From Flavisphingopyxis sp963800335 (lineage in GTDB: Bacteria > Pseudomonadota > Alphaproteobacteria > Sphingomonadales > Sphingomonadaceae): a DNA stretch of 64,000 nt. Position 1 is the first letter of the stretch. Each line of letters starts with the position of its first letter. The stretch spans positions 124,001 through 188,000 of the forward strand of contig CAWDAN010000005.1 of the NCBI GenBank assembly GCA_963800335.1, written 5' to 3'. Position numbers and translations under genes: made by a program. The notes beneath the pieces were generated by a model. It saw only the letters and a program-made list of their open reading frames with translations. It was not told the origin of the DNA and did not search any database. This document shows, in pieces, positions 39,679-49,124 of the stretch.

Positions 39679-39935
39679 GTTCGTTTTCTCCCGGCTCCAC
39701 GGGACCGCTGGCGTGGGGTCCCATCTCAAAGCGTTAATATCCGTACGTCACGGTGTCGGTCATACGCATTTTCGGGAAAAACGAGTGATCGCCCTGCCCG
39801 GAATGCACAAATACGGCGGGCGCAAAAATTGCACCGCCGATCGGCTCCGTGGTTCGGAATAGGGTTCAACTAAGGCGAGTCGCCTGTCATGTCAAGCGGT
39901 CCGGCGGGCGTATCCCCCGGCAAACCGTGGCGCAT

Positions 39936-40754
39936 TCAGCCTTGCGGAGCAATCCGCGCGGCGCGCTCGGCGAGCCGCTCGACCGCATGGCCATGAATGC
40001 CCGGTGCCGAGGCGAGCACGCCGAACGCGCGCGGGTCGCGCTTGTTGAAGCTCAGTGCACCGCCGAACGCGTCGGTGACGTTCGCGCCGGCCTCGCTGGC
40101 GATCAGCGCGGCGGCGGCGACATCCCATTCATAGCCCCAGCGCAGCGTCGCGACGAGATCGGCGGCGCCCGCCGCGACCATCGCGATACGAAGTGCGATT
40201 GAGTTGGGCTTGGCGATCATCGCAAGGTCGGCATCTTCACGGGCGAGCTGGTCGGCGGGCACGCGTGCGCCGGCGAGCGCCCGGCAATCGGCGGCGGCCA
40301 GGCGGACGCCGTTGCAGGTCGCGCCCTGCCCCGTCGCCGCGCGCCACATTTCATCGCGCGCGGGGGCATAGAGAACGCCGATCACCGGCGCGCCATCCTC
40401 GACCAGCGCGATCGACACCGCCCAACCGGTTCGGCCGCGGACGAAATCGCGCGTCCCGTCGATCGGGTCGACGCACCAGATGCGACGACAATCGAGCCGC
40501 GAGGGTTCGTCGGCGGTCTCCTCCGACAGCCAGCCGGCCTCGGGGTCGAGCCGGGCAAGATGGTCGCGCAGCGCAAGGTCGGCGGCCAGGTCGATATCGC
40601 TGACCGGGTTGCCCGGGCTCTTGTCCCACACCTTGTACGCGCCGCCCTCGCCCTTGAAGCGGCGCATCGCCATGTCGCCGACGCCGCGCGCGGCCGCCTC
40701 GACCGCATCGATCATGGCGGCCCGGGTCGGCGCGGGCGGGGCGCGATCAGGCAC
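39936..40754 (-). CDS. Inositol-monophosphatase-family protein (CysQ/3'-nucleotidase-like)
   Basis: The product has up to 272 residues. The metal-site motifs of the lithium-sensitive phosphatase superfamily are in order: LSEETAD, WCVDPIDGTRDFVRGR and YEWDVAAAALIASEAGANV. The spacing and the end GGALSFNKRDPRAFGVL fit the 3'(2'),5'-bisphosphate nucleotidase (CysQ) branch, but inositol- or histidinol-phosphatase activity cannot be excluded. Translation may begin at a GTG (40754) that overlaps the end of pmbA, or at the ATG 13 codons later (40715). It is co-directional with pmbA and probably coupled to it. Confidence 0.85.
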   Translation of the reverse strand: MPDRAPPAPTRAAMIDAVEAAARGVGDMAMRRFKGEGGAYKVWDKSPGNPVSDIDLAADLALRDHLARLDPEAGWLSEETADEPSRLDCRRIWCVDPIDGTRDFVRGRTGWAVSIALVEDGAPVIGVLYAPARDEMWRAATGQGATCNGVRLAAADCRALAGARVPADQLAREDADLAMIAKPNSIALRIAMVAAGAADLVATLRWGYEWDVAAAALIASEAGANVTDAFGGALSFNKRDPRAFGVLASAPGIHGHAVERLAERAARIAPQG

Positions 40755-42094
40755 CGGCCACGGTCATCGCGTCGCAGCGCAGGCTCGGCACGTTGGTGCC
40801 ATAGCGGAAGACGAGGTCATCGGCGGCGATCAGGGCCGCGTACATGTCCTTGAGATTGCCCGCGATGGTGAATTCGGCGACCGGCCCGGCAATTTCGCCG
40901 CTCGACGATGCGAAAGCCCGACGCGCCGCGGCTATAGTCGCCGGTCACGCCGTTGACGCCGTGCCCGATCAGCTCGGTGACGAGCACGCCGTCCTTGATG
41001 TCGGCGATCAGCGCGGCGCGCGATACATCGCCGGGGGCGATGTGAAGATTGCCGGTCGAGACGCCGGGCGAGCCGTGCGTCCCGCGCGAGGCATGGCCGG
41101 TCGGGGCAAGGTCGAGCTGTCGCGCCGAGGCGCTGTCGAGCAGCCAGCCGGCAAGCACGCCCTCGTCAACGATTGCTGTGCGCTGCGTCGGCAGTCCCTC
41201 GCCGTCGAACGGGCGCGAGGCGAGTCCGCGCAGCCGGTGCGGCTCCTCGATAATACTGATCCCGCGCGCAAATACCTGGCTGCCCACGGCGTCGAGCAGG
41301 AAGCTCGTCTTGCGCGTGATTGCCGATCCCGAAATGGCACCGATCAGGTGGCCGAGCAGGCTGCCGCCGACGCGCGGATCGAACACGACGGGCATCGCCT
41401 TGCTGGGCAATTCGCCGGGCGACATCCGCGCGACCGCGCGCTCGCCCGCGCTGCGACCGATCGCTTCGGGCGTGTCGAGATCGGCGAGGTAGCGCGCGCT
41501 GTGCCAGTCGTAATCACGCTGCATGTTGCTGCCGCTGCCCGCGAGGACGCTCGCCGAGATCGCGTGGCTCGACTGGCCGTAAGCGCGGGCGAAACCGTGG
41601 CTGGTCGCGAGCGCGAGGCGAACGCGGTTGTGGCTCGCGCTGCCGCCTTCGGAATTGGTCACGCCGTCGACCGCGCGCGCGGCGTCCTCGCAGACCAGCG
41701 CGCTCGCGCGCAGTGCGGCGGGATCGACATCGCTGTGATCGTCGAGGTCGAGGTCGGGGGCGTCGCCGTCGAGCAACCGGTCCTCGGGCGCGAGGCCGGC
41801 GAAGCGATCCTCGGGCGCCTCGCGCGCCATCGCGACGGCGCGCGCGACGAGCGCGGTCAGCCGTTCGGGCTCGAAGTCGGAGGTCGATACGCTGGCCGAG
41901 CGCTGGCCGACGAAAACGCGCAGGCCGATTTCCTCTCCCTCGGCGCGCTGGACATCCTCGAGCACGCCGAGGCGCACGTCGACCGAGGTCGATGCGTCGC
42001 AGTAATAGAGCGCGTCGGCCGCGTCGGCGCCTGCCTTGCGCGCGGCGGTGGTAATGTCAGTGGTGCGATCGATCGCCTGGTCTAGGGTCAGCAT
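40747..42094 (-). pseudogene. pmbA: PmbA/TldE metalloprotease homologue, one frameshift near the 3' end
   Basis: The first 390 or so residues match PmbA, with GHASRGTHGSPGVSTGNLHI and the late ELIGHGVNGVTGDYSRGASGF. At about 40899-40906 the frame breaks by +1. The other frame continues SGEIAGPVAEFTIAGNLKDM and ends VPSLRCDAMTVAGA with a stop at 40747-40749, giving about 448 residues, the family length. PmbA/TldE with TldD processes antibiotic peptides such as microcin B17 and degrades CcdA. No TldD is in this window. The break adds one base, as in the other three frameshifted genes. Confidence 0.85.
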
Positions 42095-42157
42095 CGCGCC
42101 GCCCTAGCCGCGCCGTGCGAGCGCGTCAAAGCGGCGACTCGCCGCCACGCAGCGAAA

Positions 42158-42553
42158 TCAGGAAATGACGCGCGCCGCCGCGCTGGCCCCGACGAACGCG
42201 CCGACCCATATGAACGGGAGGACGATCGCGGTGACCCACAGGCGCAGCGCCTCGAGGCGATAGCTCCGGCTCAGCTGGCGCGACGGCAGCGCGGTCTGGG
42301 CAAGGCGCGCCCAGCGCTGCTCGACCCGGCGCGCAAGCGGCACCACCGCGACGAGGACCAGTCCGACCGCGACATAGGGAAGCAGGCGCGTCGCGCCGCC
42401 CGATACTGCGCCGATGACGAGCCACAGTTGCAAGCCGGCATAGACGATCAGCGCGGCGGCGACGTGCCATGTCATCCGGCGCGACAGCGCGCGCGCATCG
42501 GGCTGGTCGCCCGGCGGAAACGCGCTTTGGCGCGATGTGAAACGTGTTGCCAT
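42158..42553 (-). CDS. Small integral membrane protein of unknown function
   Basis: The product has 131 residues. Three or four hydrophobic segments are visible: about 30-50 (VAAALIVYAGLQLWLVIGAV), 58-72 and 105-127. A basic Arg-rich loop with a short helix (RVEQRWARLAQTALPSRQL) lies between the second and third. Translation from the ATG at 42553 avoids a much longer frame that runs antisense to the DUF885 gene. It is divergent from that gene. No family is recognised, and the function is unknown. Confidence 0.6.
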   Translation of the reverse strand: MATRFTSRQSAFPPGDQPDARALSRRMTWHVAAALIVYAGLQLWLVIGAVSGGATRLLPYVAVGLVLVAVVPLARRVEQRWARLAQTALPSRQLSRSYRLEALRLWVTAIVLPFIWVGAFVGASAAARVIS

Positions 42554-42796
42554 TAACCCTCGCCCGATGGGTGCATGTCGCAGGAATCGCGGGCACGCGT
42601 CAACGGCTGCATGGGGACAATGCGATCGCTTCAGCCGAAAGCGCGTGCGTCTCGTCGAATTCCCGGGTTTTCCAGCCTTTGCGCGCGCCTCGGCAGCGCG
42701 CCTGCTCGCGCTTGGCTTGCCAGCGGTCGGGCTTTCGCTAAGCTCGTCCGATCCAAGCGCGCGCGTCGCGATAACCGACCCTTCCGGAGACAGAAT

Positions 42797-44602
42797 ATGG
42801 CTGCCAGACCCCTGTTGATTGCAATGCTGCTCGCGACGGCGGTGCATCCATCGTTCGCCACCGCGCAGCCGGCATCGACCGACGCTGCCGCGACCGATCC
42901 GGCCGCCGCGCTCGCCACGCTGATCGACGACGCATGGCGCTATAACCTGTCGCAGAGCCCGACCTTTGCCACCTCGCTCGGCGTGCGCGACTATGACGAC
43001 CAGATCGGCGATCCCAGCCTTGCCGCGATGGACGCGCAGGCGGCGCAGGCGGCCAGGTTCCTCATCCGGCTCAACGCGATCCCGCTCGACCGGTTGAGCG
43101 CCACCGACCGGACCAACGCGCTGATCCTCAAGTGGCAGCTTGAAGCCACCGTCGATGCCAACCGCTTCGGCCAGCGCGAGATGCTGTTCACGACCTATTC
43201 GGGCTGGCACCAGAATTTCGCCGGCATGGCCGACAATTTGCCGTTCAAGAATCAGGCCGATTATCGCAGCTACCTGACGCGGATGGCCGAATATCCTGCC
43301 TATAACGACGCCGCGCTGAAGGTCAGCGATCGCGCCGTCGCCGACGGTTTTGTCCTGCCATGCGCGGTACTCGGCAACAGCGAGGGGTCGATCACCGGGG
43401 TGATCCAGCAGGACCCGACCAAGAGCCGTTATTACGCCCCCTTCACCAAGCCGCGCCCGATCGACATGACCGATGCTCAGTGGAGCGCAATGCAGGCCGA
43501 GGCGCGCGCGATCATCACCGACAAGATCAACCCCGCTTATGCCAAGCACGCCGCGTGGTTTCGCGACACGTACCTGCCGCATTGCGCCAAGGCGGTCGGC
43601 ATTTCCGCACAGCCGGGCGGCGCGGCCTATTATGATTTCCAGATCCGCCAGATGACGACGACCGATCTCACCGCCGACCAGATCCACACAATCGGCCTGG
43701 GCGAAGTCGCGCGGATCCGCGCCGAGATGGACACGGTCGCGAAAAAGGCGGGCTATGCGTCGCGCGAGGCGTTCATCACCGAACTGCGCACCGATCCCAA
43801 ATATTATGCCAAGACGCCCGGCGAGCTGATGGCCGCCGCCGCGCTCGAAGCCAAGAAGCACGACGGGCTGATGCCGCAATATTTCGGACGGCTGCCGCGC
43901 CTGCCCTATGGCGTGAAGGAAATCCCCGCCGAGACCGCCGAAGGCACGACGACCGCCTATTACAGCCCCGGCTCACCCGAGATCGGCATCGCGGGCAATT
44001 ATTACGTCAACACCTCGAAGCTCGACCAGCGTCCGCTCTACGAACTGCCCGCGCTGACCGCGCACGAAGCGGTTCCCGGCCATCACAACCAGATCGCGCT
44101 CAACCAGGAGCTCGACCTGCCCGATTTCCGCAAATACGGGGCCTTCTTCACCGCCTTCGTCGAAGGCTGGGGGCTGTATTCGGAGCATCTCGGTATCGAG
44201 ATGGGCATCTACGATACGCCCGCCAAGGACATGGGGCGGCTGTCGTACGAGATGTGGCGCGCGTGCCGTCTGGTGGTCGATACCGGGATCCATTCCAAAG
44301 GCTGGAGCAAGGAGCGCGCGGTCGCCTATATGAAGGACAATACCGCGCTGAGCGACGCCAATATCGACGCCGAGGTCAACCGCTACATCAGCTGGCCGGG
44401 TCAGGCGCTGGCGTACAAGCTGGGTGAGCTCAAGATCCGCGAACTGCGCAAGCGCGCTGAAAAATCACTGGGAACGCGCTTCGACCTGCGCGCCTTCCAT
44501 GACGCGGTGCTTGGCCAGGGCGCGGTGCCGCTGTCGGTCCTCGAACGCCAGATCGACGAGTGGATCGCGGCGCAACAGGCAACGCCCGCCAAGACGTCCT
44601 GA
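42797..44602 (+). CDS. Exported DUF885 putative metallopeptidase
   Basis: The protein has 601 residues. A signal peptide ends near residue 23 (ATAQ). The protein fits the DUF885 family: LSQSPTFATSLGVRDYDD near the start of the mature part and the zinc-site motif LTAHEAVPGHH near residue 423, with a downstream Glu in FVEGWGLYSEHLG. The HExxxH-like arrangement suggests a gluzincin-type peptidase in the periplasm, but activity has not been shown for most members. The ATG at 42797 has CCGGAGA ahead. It shares a 243-base divergent intergenic region with the small membrane protein. Confidence 0.88.
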   Translation: MAARPLLIAMLLATAVHPSFATAQPASTDAAATDPAAALATLIDDAWRYNLSQSPTFATSLGVRDYDDQIGDPSLAAMDAQAAQAARFLIRLNAIPLDRLSATDRTNALILKWQLEATVDANRFGQREMLFTTYSGWHQNFAGMADNLPFKNQADYRSYLTRMAEYPAYNDAALKVSDRAVADGFVLPCAVLGNSEGSITGVIQQDPTKSRYYAPFTKPRPIDMTDAQWSAMQAEARAIITDKINPAYAKHAAWFRDTYLPHCAKAVGISAQPGGAAYYDFQIRQMTTTDLTADQIHTIGLGEVARIRAEMDTVAKKAGYASREAFITELRTDPKYYAKTPGELMAAAALEAKKHDGLMPQYFGRLPRLPYGVKEIPAETAEGTTTAYYSPGSPEIGIAGNYYVNTSKLDQRPLYELPALTAHEAVPGHHNQIALNQELDLPDFRKYGAFFTAFVEGWGLYSEHLGIEMGIYDTPAKDMGRLSYEMWRACRLVVDTGIHSKGWSKERAVAYMKDNTALSDANIDAEVNRYISWPGQALAYKLGELKIRELRKRAEKSLGTRFDLRAFHDAVLGQGAVPLSVLERQIDEWIAAQQATPAKTS

Positions 44603-44613
44603 GCGGTTAAAGC

Positions 44614-45252
44614 CTAATTCGGCTTTTGCGGGCTGTCCTCGGCCCCCGGCGGGACGGCCAGCGAGCCGTCGGTGGGCGGCAGCGGCGCGACGGTCTCGCC
44701 GCGCTCTTCGGCTTCTAGCCGGGCACGCGCGGCGGCCATCTCGGCCTCGCGCTCGTCCTGCGTCGCAAGCTGCTGCTGGTACGCCTGTTCGGCGGCGCGG
44801 GCATTGGCGTCGATCGCGTCGATCCGCTTCTGCCGCTCGGCCGCAATCGCCGCTGACCAGTCGACCTTCGAATCCTGGCGGCGCGCCGCCATCGCGGTAT
44901 CGATCAGCTGCTGGGTGCAGCCGGTAAAGCCGCCCAGCCCGCTCGGCGAGCAGCTGTCGGTGCCGTACTTGCTGATCCGGCTGATGCTTTCGATCCTGTT
45001 CGCCCAGGCCTGGTTGACCGGTGCATTGGGATCGCCGCGCAGGATCTCGGGAATGCGGAAGCGTTCGGCCTCGTTGAGCTTCACGCAGACGATGATCTCG
45101 TCATCGCGCGACGGCTGCGAACAGGCATCGTCACCATAGACGGTTTCCTGGCGGATTGTTTCGGTGCCCGTTTCCTGCGCGCTCACAGGAGCGGCAGCTC
45201 CGAGAACGAGAATGGCGGCAAGGGCGAGCGACGGGGCGTGGAAAGCTTTCAT
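44614..45252 (-). CDS. Exported protein with C-terminal coiled coil
   Basis: The product has 212 residues from the ATG at 45252. A signal peptide ends near residue 25 (PVSA). The mature part has four spaced cysteines (DDACSQP, IIVCVK, DSCSP and GCTQQ) that may form two disulfides. A charged coiled coil (AERQKRIDAIDANARAAEQ and onwards) runs to about residue 185, and a Pro-rich tail ends the protein. It resembles sphingomonad envelope proteins of unknown role. The stop lies 11 bases from the convergent DUF885 stop. The function is unknown. Confidence 0.7.
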   Translation of the reverse strand: MKAFHAPSLALAAILVLGAAAPVSAQETGTETIRQETVYGDDACSQPSRDDEIIVCVKLNEAERFRIPEILRGDPNAPVNQAWANRIESISRISKYGTDSCSPSGLGGFTGCTQQLIDTAMAARRQDSKVDWSAAIAAERQKRIDAIDANARAAEQAYQQQLATQDEREAEMAAARARLEAEERGETVAPLPPTDGSLAVPPGAEDSPQKPN

Positions 45253-45337
45253 GTGCGATACCTTGCGGGCAAATGGATTGACGGTCAATGAACCGTCGTG
45301 GCGGGCATCGGGTTTCGTCGCGACGCCGCGGTCCCGA

Positions 45338-45877
45338 TCAGATGCGTTTCGACAGGCCGATCGCCAGCCGGCAACCGGCGCGGATCGCGCCGGCGAGCAA
45401 CGGATAGCCGTGCGCATTTTCCGCCCCCGCGGCGAGCGCGGTATCATGGTGTTCCTGTTCCTCGGCGCGAAATTCGGCGATCGCCGCAGCAAGCTCGGGT
45501 TCGCTGTCGCCGAGCGTGTCGAGCTGCTCGCCATAATGGCGGTCGATCTCGGTCTCGACCGCGACGGTGCACGCCATCGCTGCCTCTGGGCCCATCGCAG
45601 CGGTCACCGCGCCGAGCGCATGGCCGGCGGCACGCCAGAATGGCTGGAGCAAAGTCGGACGAACCCCGCGCCGCGTCATTTCCTGGTCGAACCAGGCGAG
45701 GTGGCGGTCTTCCTGCGCGGCCATGCCGGCGATCTGGCGCGCTGCGGGCGATCGGTCGCCCATCACCGCGAGCTGCCCGGCATAGATATGCTTGGCGCCG
45801 TATTCGCCCGCCTGGTCGACGCGGATCATCGCCTCGATCGCGCGACGGCTTGGCGGAATCCGGCTCGCTGCGGTCAT
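45338..45877 (-). CDS. coq7: Demethoxyubiquinone hydroxylase Coq7
   Basis: The protein has 179 residues. It is a carboxylate-bridged di-iron protein with ligand motifs RVDQAGEYGAKHIY, AQEDRHLAWF, ETEIDRHYGE and EEQEHHDTA at the expected spacing, all Glu and His ligands present. It carries out the C6 hydroxylation step of ubiquinone synthesis at the membrane. The ATG overlaps the dsbB stop (ATGA). It is last in a long minus-strand run that starts at nadD. It is the alternative to the flavin enzyme UbiF. Confidence 0.95.
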   Translation of the reverse strand: MTAASRIPPSRRAIEAMIRVDQAGEYGAKHIYAGQLAVMGDRSPAARQIAGMAAQEDRHLAWFDQEMTRRGVRPTLLQPFWRAAGHALGAVTAAMGPEAAMACTVAVETEIDRHYGEQLDTLGDSEPELAAAIAEFRAEEQEHHDTALAAGAENAHGYPLLAGAIRAGCRLAIGLSKRI

Positions 45878-46365
45878 CGCGAACGGCCCTTGCCGCGCAG
45901 CAGCCACAGCACCAGCGCCGCCCCGGCGAACGAGAAGATCGCGTTGAACCCGGCAAGCGAAATGCCGAACATCCGCCACTGCGCCACGTCGCAGCGGATA
46001 ATCGGCGTGACTTCGGCGGACATCATGTCGAATCCGCCCGTCGCGGTGCAGCTCGTCAGGCCTTCCCACCAGCCATATTCGACCCCGGCGTGGAAGATTC
46101 CGATCGCGCCGCTGACCGCGATCGCGCAGGCGGACAGGAAAATGAACACGGGACCCGCGCGGTTGGCAAGGAAGGGCAGCGAGAACAGCGCGAGGACGAT
46201 CGCGACCTCGTGCGGCCAGCGCTGCCAATAGCACATCTCGCACGGCACCAGGCCGAAGACGAACTGGCTGATCAGCGCTCCGCCCCACAAGGCGCTAGGG
46301 ACCGCGAGCGCGACGAGGGCGGCCTGCAGCCGGTGCGGCAGCGCGTCGGAGGTGCGACGGATCAC
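45874..46365 (-). CDS. dsbB: Disulfide bond formation protein DsbB-like
   Basis: The protein has 163 residues and four membrane helices. The first periplasmic loop has the redox pair in VPCEMCYWQRWPHE, and the second loop has cysteines in GLTSCTATGGF and IIRCDVAQ. It transfers electrons from periplasmic DsbA to ubiquinone. Translation probably starts at a GTG (46365) seven bases after the ctpA stop; in-frame sequence further upstream overlaps ctpA and lacks family similarity. Its stop overlaps coq7, which makes ubiquinone, the electron acceptor DsbB needs. Confidence 0.9.
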   Translation of the reverse strand: MIRRTSDALPHRLQAALVALAVPSALWGGALISQFVFGLVPCEMCYWQRWPHEVAIVLALFSLPFLANRAGPVFIFLSACAIAVSGAIGIFHAGVEYGWWEGLTSCTATGGFDMMSAEVTPIIRCDVAQWRMFGISLAGFNAIFSFAGAALVLWLLRGKGRSR

Positions 46366-46372
46366 GCCGCGA

Positions 46373-47731
46373 TCACCGTTTGCCCTGCGCCGAGGCGAGT
46401 TTGCCCGCGCGCGCGGTGCGCGCCACGGTTTCGAGCGCATAGTGCAGCTGGAAATCCTCGATGCCCTTGGCCTTGAGCTCCTCTGCGGTCGCAGAGAAGC
46501 GCGGATCGTCCTTCACGTCATCCTCGAGCACATCTTCCTTGACCGCCTTTTCGTTGATCAGGTGGCGGCGAAGGTCGGCTTCGCGGAAGCGCGGGCGCGA
46601 CTTGTAGTCGGGATCGCTCAGCTGGGGCACGCGGATGTCGGGGGCGATGCCGCCTTCCTGCACCGACCGACCCGAGGGCGTGTAATAGCGCGCGGTAGTC
46701 AGCTTGAGCGCGGTTTCGGCGGTCAGCGGCAGCACGGTCTGGACCGATCCCTTGCCGAACGTCTTTTCGCCCATCACCAGTGCGCGATGCTGGTCCTGCA
46801 ACGCGCCCGCGACGATTTCGGCGGCCGAGGCCGAGCCGGCATCGACCAGCACGACGAGCGGCAGGCCGTTGGCCTGGTCGCCGCTGCGCGCATAATAGCG
46901 TTCGATGTCGCTCGCGCGGCGGCCGCGTTGCGAAACGATCTCGCCCGAATTGAGGAACACGTCGCTGACCGAAATCGCCTCGTCGAGCAGACCGCCCGGG
47001 TTCGACCGCAGATCGAGCACGTAACCGGTCGGGGCATGGCCCAGTTGCTTGGTAATGCCGCTGATCGCCGCGCGGACGTCCTTGCCGGTATCGGTCGAAA
47101 AACCGATGATCGTGATGACGCCGACATCGCCGTCGACCTTCCACTTGACCGGTTTCAGGTCGATGATCTCACGGACCAGCTTCAGATCGATCGGCTTGTC
47201 GCGGCCCGGCCGCACGATCGTGATGCTGATCGGCGTCCCCGGCTTGCCGCGCATCAGGTCGACCGCCTCATCGATCGTCATGCCGTAGATCAGCTGGTCG
47301 TCGACGCGCGTGATATAATCGCCGGCCTTGATCCCGGCGCGATCGGCGGGCGTATCCTGCGTCGGGGTGATCACCTTGACCGCGCCGTCCTCCATCGTGA
47401 CGGTCAGACCGAGACCGCCATATTCGCCGTCGGTTTGCAACCTGAGGTTTTCAAAGTCGTGGATATCGAGATAGCTTGAATGCGGGTCGAGGCTGGTAAG
47501 CATGCCATTGATCGCGCCTTCGATCAGCTTGCCGTCGTCGACCGGTTCGACATAATTGGCGCGGACCGTCATGAAGACGTTCATGAAGCGCGCCAGGTCG
47601 TCCTGCGTGCGCGAATCGACCGCCGCCATCGCGCTCGTCGCGACGGGCACGAGGGCAATCGCCGACAGCGCCAGCAGCGGGCGCAACGCCTTCCACTTCG
47701 ATGGTTTGGTGCGCGGCAAATCGGTGGCCAT
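46373..47731 (-). CDS. ctpA: Carboxy-terminal processing peptidase (S41, CtpA-like)
   Basis: The protein has 452 residues from the ATG at 47731. An N-terminal membrane anchor or signal (about 17-37) is followed by a cap region (LTSLDPHSSYLD). The PDZ domain is at about 90-175 (YGGLGLTVTMEDGAV). The S41 domain has catalytic Ser in DAGSASAAEIVAGAL and Lys in GEKTFGKGSVQTVLPL. It cleaves C-terminal tails of periplasmic or membrane proteins. In the usual order it follows an EnvC-like activator, as here, suggesting cell-wall processing. The C-terminal 60 residues are charged and variable. Confidence 0.95.
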   Translation of the reverse strand: MATDLPRTKPSKWKALRPLLALSAIALVPVATSAMAAVDSRTQDDLARFMNVFMTVRANYVEPVDDGKLIEGAINGMLTSLDPHSSYLDIHDFENLRLQTDGEYGGLGLTVTMEDGAVKVITPTQDTPADRAGIKAGDYITRVDDQLIYGMTIDEAVDLMRGKPGTPISITIVRPGRDKPIDLKLVREIIDLKPVKWKVDGDVGVITIIGFSTDTGKDVRAAISGITKQLGHAPTGYVLDLRSNPGGLLDEAISVSDVFLNSGEIVSQRGRRASDIERYYARSGDQANGLPLVVLVDAGSASAAEIVAGALQDQHRALVMGEKTFGKGSVQTVLPLTAETALKLTTARYYTPSGRSVQEGGIAPDIRVPQLSDPDYKSRPRFREADLRRHLINEKAVKEDVLEDDVKDDPRFSATAEELKAKGIEDFQLHYALETVARTARAGKLASAQGKR

Positions 47732-47885
47732 AAATGTCTTTCCGTAGCGGGCCTGCGGCCCGTTCAAATTCCCGAACACTTTAAGCGCGCTCGGCGAGGC
47801 TTGCAAAGCCCGCATTTCACACGCCTAGCATGCGCCGCGCGGGTTGAAGCGCTGCTGAACGTGCCGGGCGTCCGCCGATCAGACG

Positions 47886-49124
47886 TCAACCGAGCAGCGC
47901 GACGATGTCGATCGGCTTGCCCGCGCGGCGCAGTTCGACCGTGATCCGCGGCGATCCCGGCCCGGCGCGGCCGACCGGATCGCCCTGGCGGACACGGTCG
48001 CCGACCGCGACGCTGACCCCGACGAGATTGGTGATCAGGCTGGTCCAGCCGCCGTCATGTTCGATGATCAGGATCGATCCATAGCCGCGATAGGGCCCGG
48101 CAAAGGCGATCCGTCCGTCGGCCGGCGCGACCGCCTGTGCGCCCGGCTGCGCCTCGATCGTCAGCCCGCGCGATCGCACCCCGCTCGGCGTGGGCTCGCC
48201 CAGACCAGTGACGATGTCGCCGACCACCGGCAGGCGATAGGCGGGTCGTCCCGTGCTGCGCGCGACGGCAGGTGGCGGAGTTCGCACCGCAATCGGTTGC
48301 GTCGGATCGCGTGGCCGGGCGATCGGGCCGGGCAGTTCGGCGAGCACGGCGCGGCGATCGGCAGCGTCCTCGAGCGAGCCGAGCAACTGGGTGATGTCGC
48401 GCGCGTCCTCGCCAAGCGCGATCGCGCGGTCCGATTCGATGCCCGCGCCGCGCGACAGCCGCCGCGAGGTCAGCCGCCGCTCGGCCTCAAGCCGCGACAG
48501 CTGCGCGCGCTGGTGCGTCAGCTTTTCGCGCCCCACCAGAAGCGATGTTACCGCGCGCTTGGCCTCGCGGTCGAGCGCGCGCATTCGTTCGAGCTCGCGC
48601 CGCAAGTCAGCGGTACGCCGCTCGATTTCAGGGAGCACCGCGGTAAGGACGCTGCGGATATGGACCATGTCGGTCAGCGATCCGGGCTGCGCGAGCAGCG
48701 CGACCGCTGGCTTGCGCGCGAGCGATTGTAACGCGGCGGTCAGGCGGATGACGGGCAGTTGCCGCTCGGCGAGGCGCGCCTGCTGCAGCCCGAGCCGCCG
48801 TCGGATCAGCGAGAGTTCAGCCTCGCCCGCGCCGATATCGGCCTCGGCCGCCTGGATCCGCGCGGCGATCGCGGCGGCCTGCGTCCGGGCGCGATCGGCG
48901 GCGGTGCTCGCGGCGGCGGCGCGCTGTTCGAGAAGGCTGCTGCGCCGCTTTGCTTCGAGCGCCTGCGAGCGAGCGCGGGCAAGTGCGGTGCGTTCGGCGG
49001 CGAGGACGGGATCGATCGGGGCGGCAGCGGGTCTGGGGGGAGTCGGGGCGTACGACATGGCGGGCACGGCGAGCGCCAACGCAGCCATTGCGACAATCGC
49101 GATCCAACTGCCCCTGCGTGCCAT
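47886..49124 (-). CDS. envC: EnvC-like murein hydrolase activator (catalytically dead LytM)
   Basis: The protein has 412 residues. A signal peptide (to about residue 24) is followed by long coiled coils at about 40-240, rich in Ala, Arg and Glu. A C-terminal LytM/M23-like domain contains VAPADGRIAFAGPYRGYGS. The metal ligands of active LytM are replaced: the first His/Asp pair region reads SRGLTIE, and the HxH motif reads PRITVE. So it cannot be a zinc endopeptidase and should act like E. coli EnvC, activating amidases at the septum. Its start codon overlaps the rlmH stop. Confidence 0.88.
   Translation of the reverse strand: MARRGSWIAIVAMAALALAVPAMSYAPTPPRPAAAPIDPVLAAERTALARARSQALEAKRRSSLLEQRAAAASTAADRARTQAAAIAARIQAAEADIGAGEAELSLIRRRLGLQQARLAERQLPVIRLTAALQSLARKPAVALLAQPGSLTDMVHIRSVLTAVLPEIERRTADLRRELERMRALDREAKRAVTSLLVGREKLTHQRAQLSRLEAERRLTSRRLSRGAGIESDRAIALGEDARDITQLLGSLEDAADRRAVLAELPGPIARPRDPTQPIAVRTPPPAVARSTGRPAYRLPVVGDIVTGLGEPTPSGVRSRGLTIEAQPGAQAVAPADGRIAFAGPYRGYGSILIIEHDGGWTSLITNLVGVSVAVGDRVRQGDPVGRAGPGSPRITVELRRAGKPIDIVALLG

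Noticed and set aside
39679..39935. A small gene or tRNA in the 257-base gap before rpsM
   Set aside because: No cloverleaf-like arms or supported coding frame; it most likely holds the promoter of the ribosomal operon.
42575..42796. Extended N-terminus for the DUF885 protein
   Set aside because: The in-frame upstream codons give Arg/Ser-rich sequence, while the ATG at 42797 has a ribosome site and begins a clean signal peptide.
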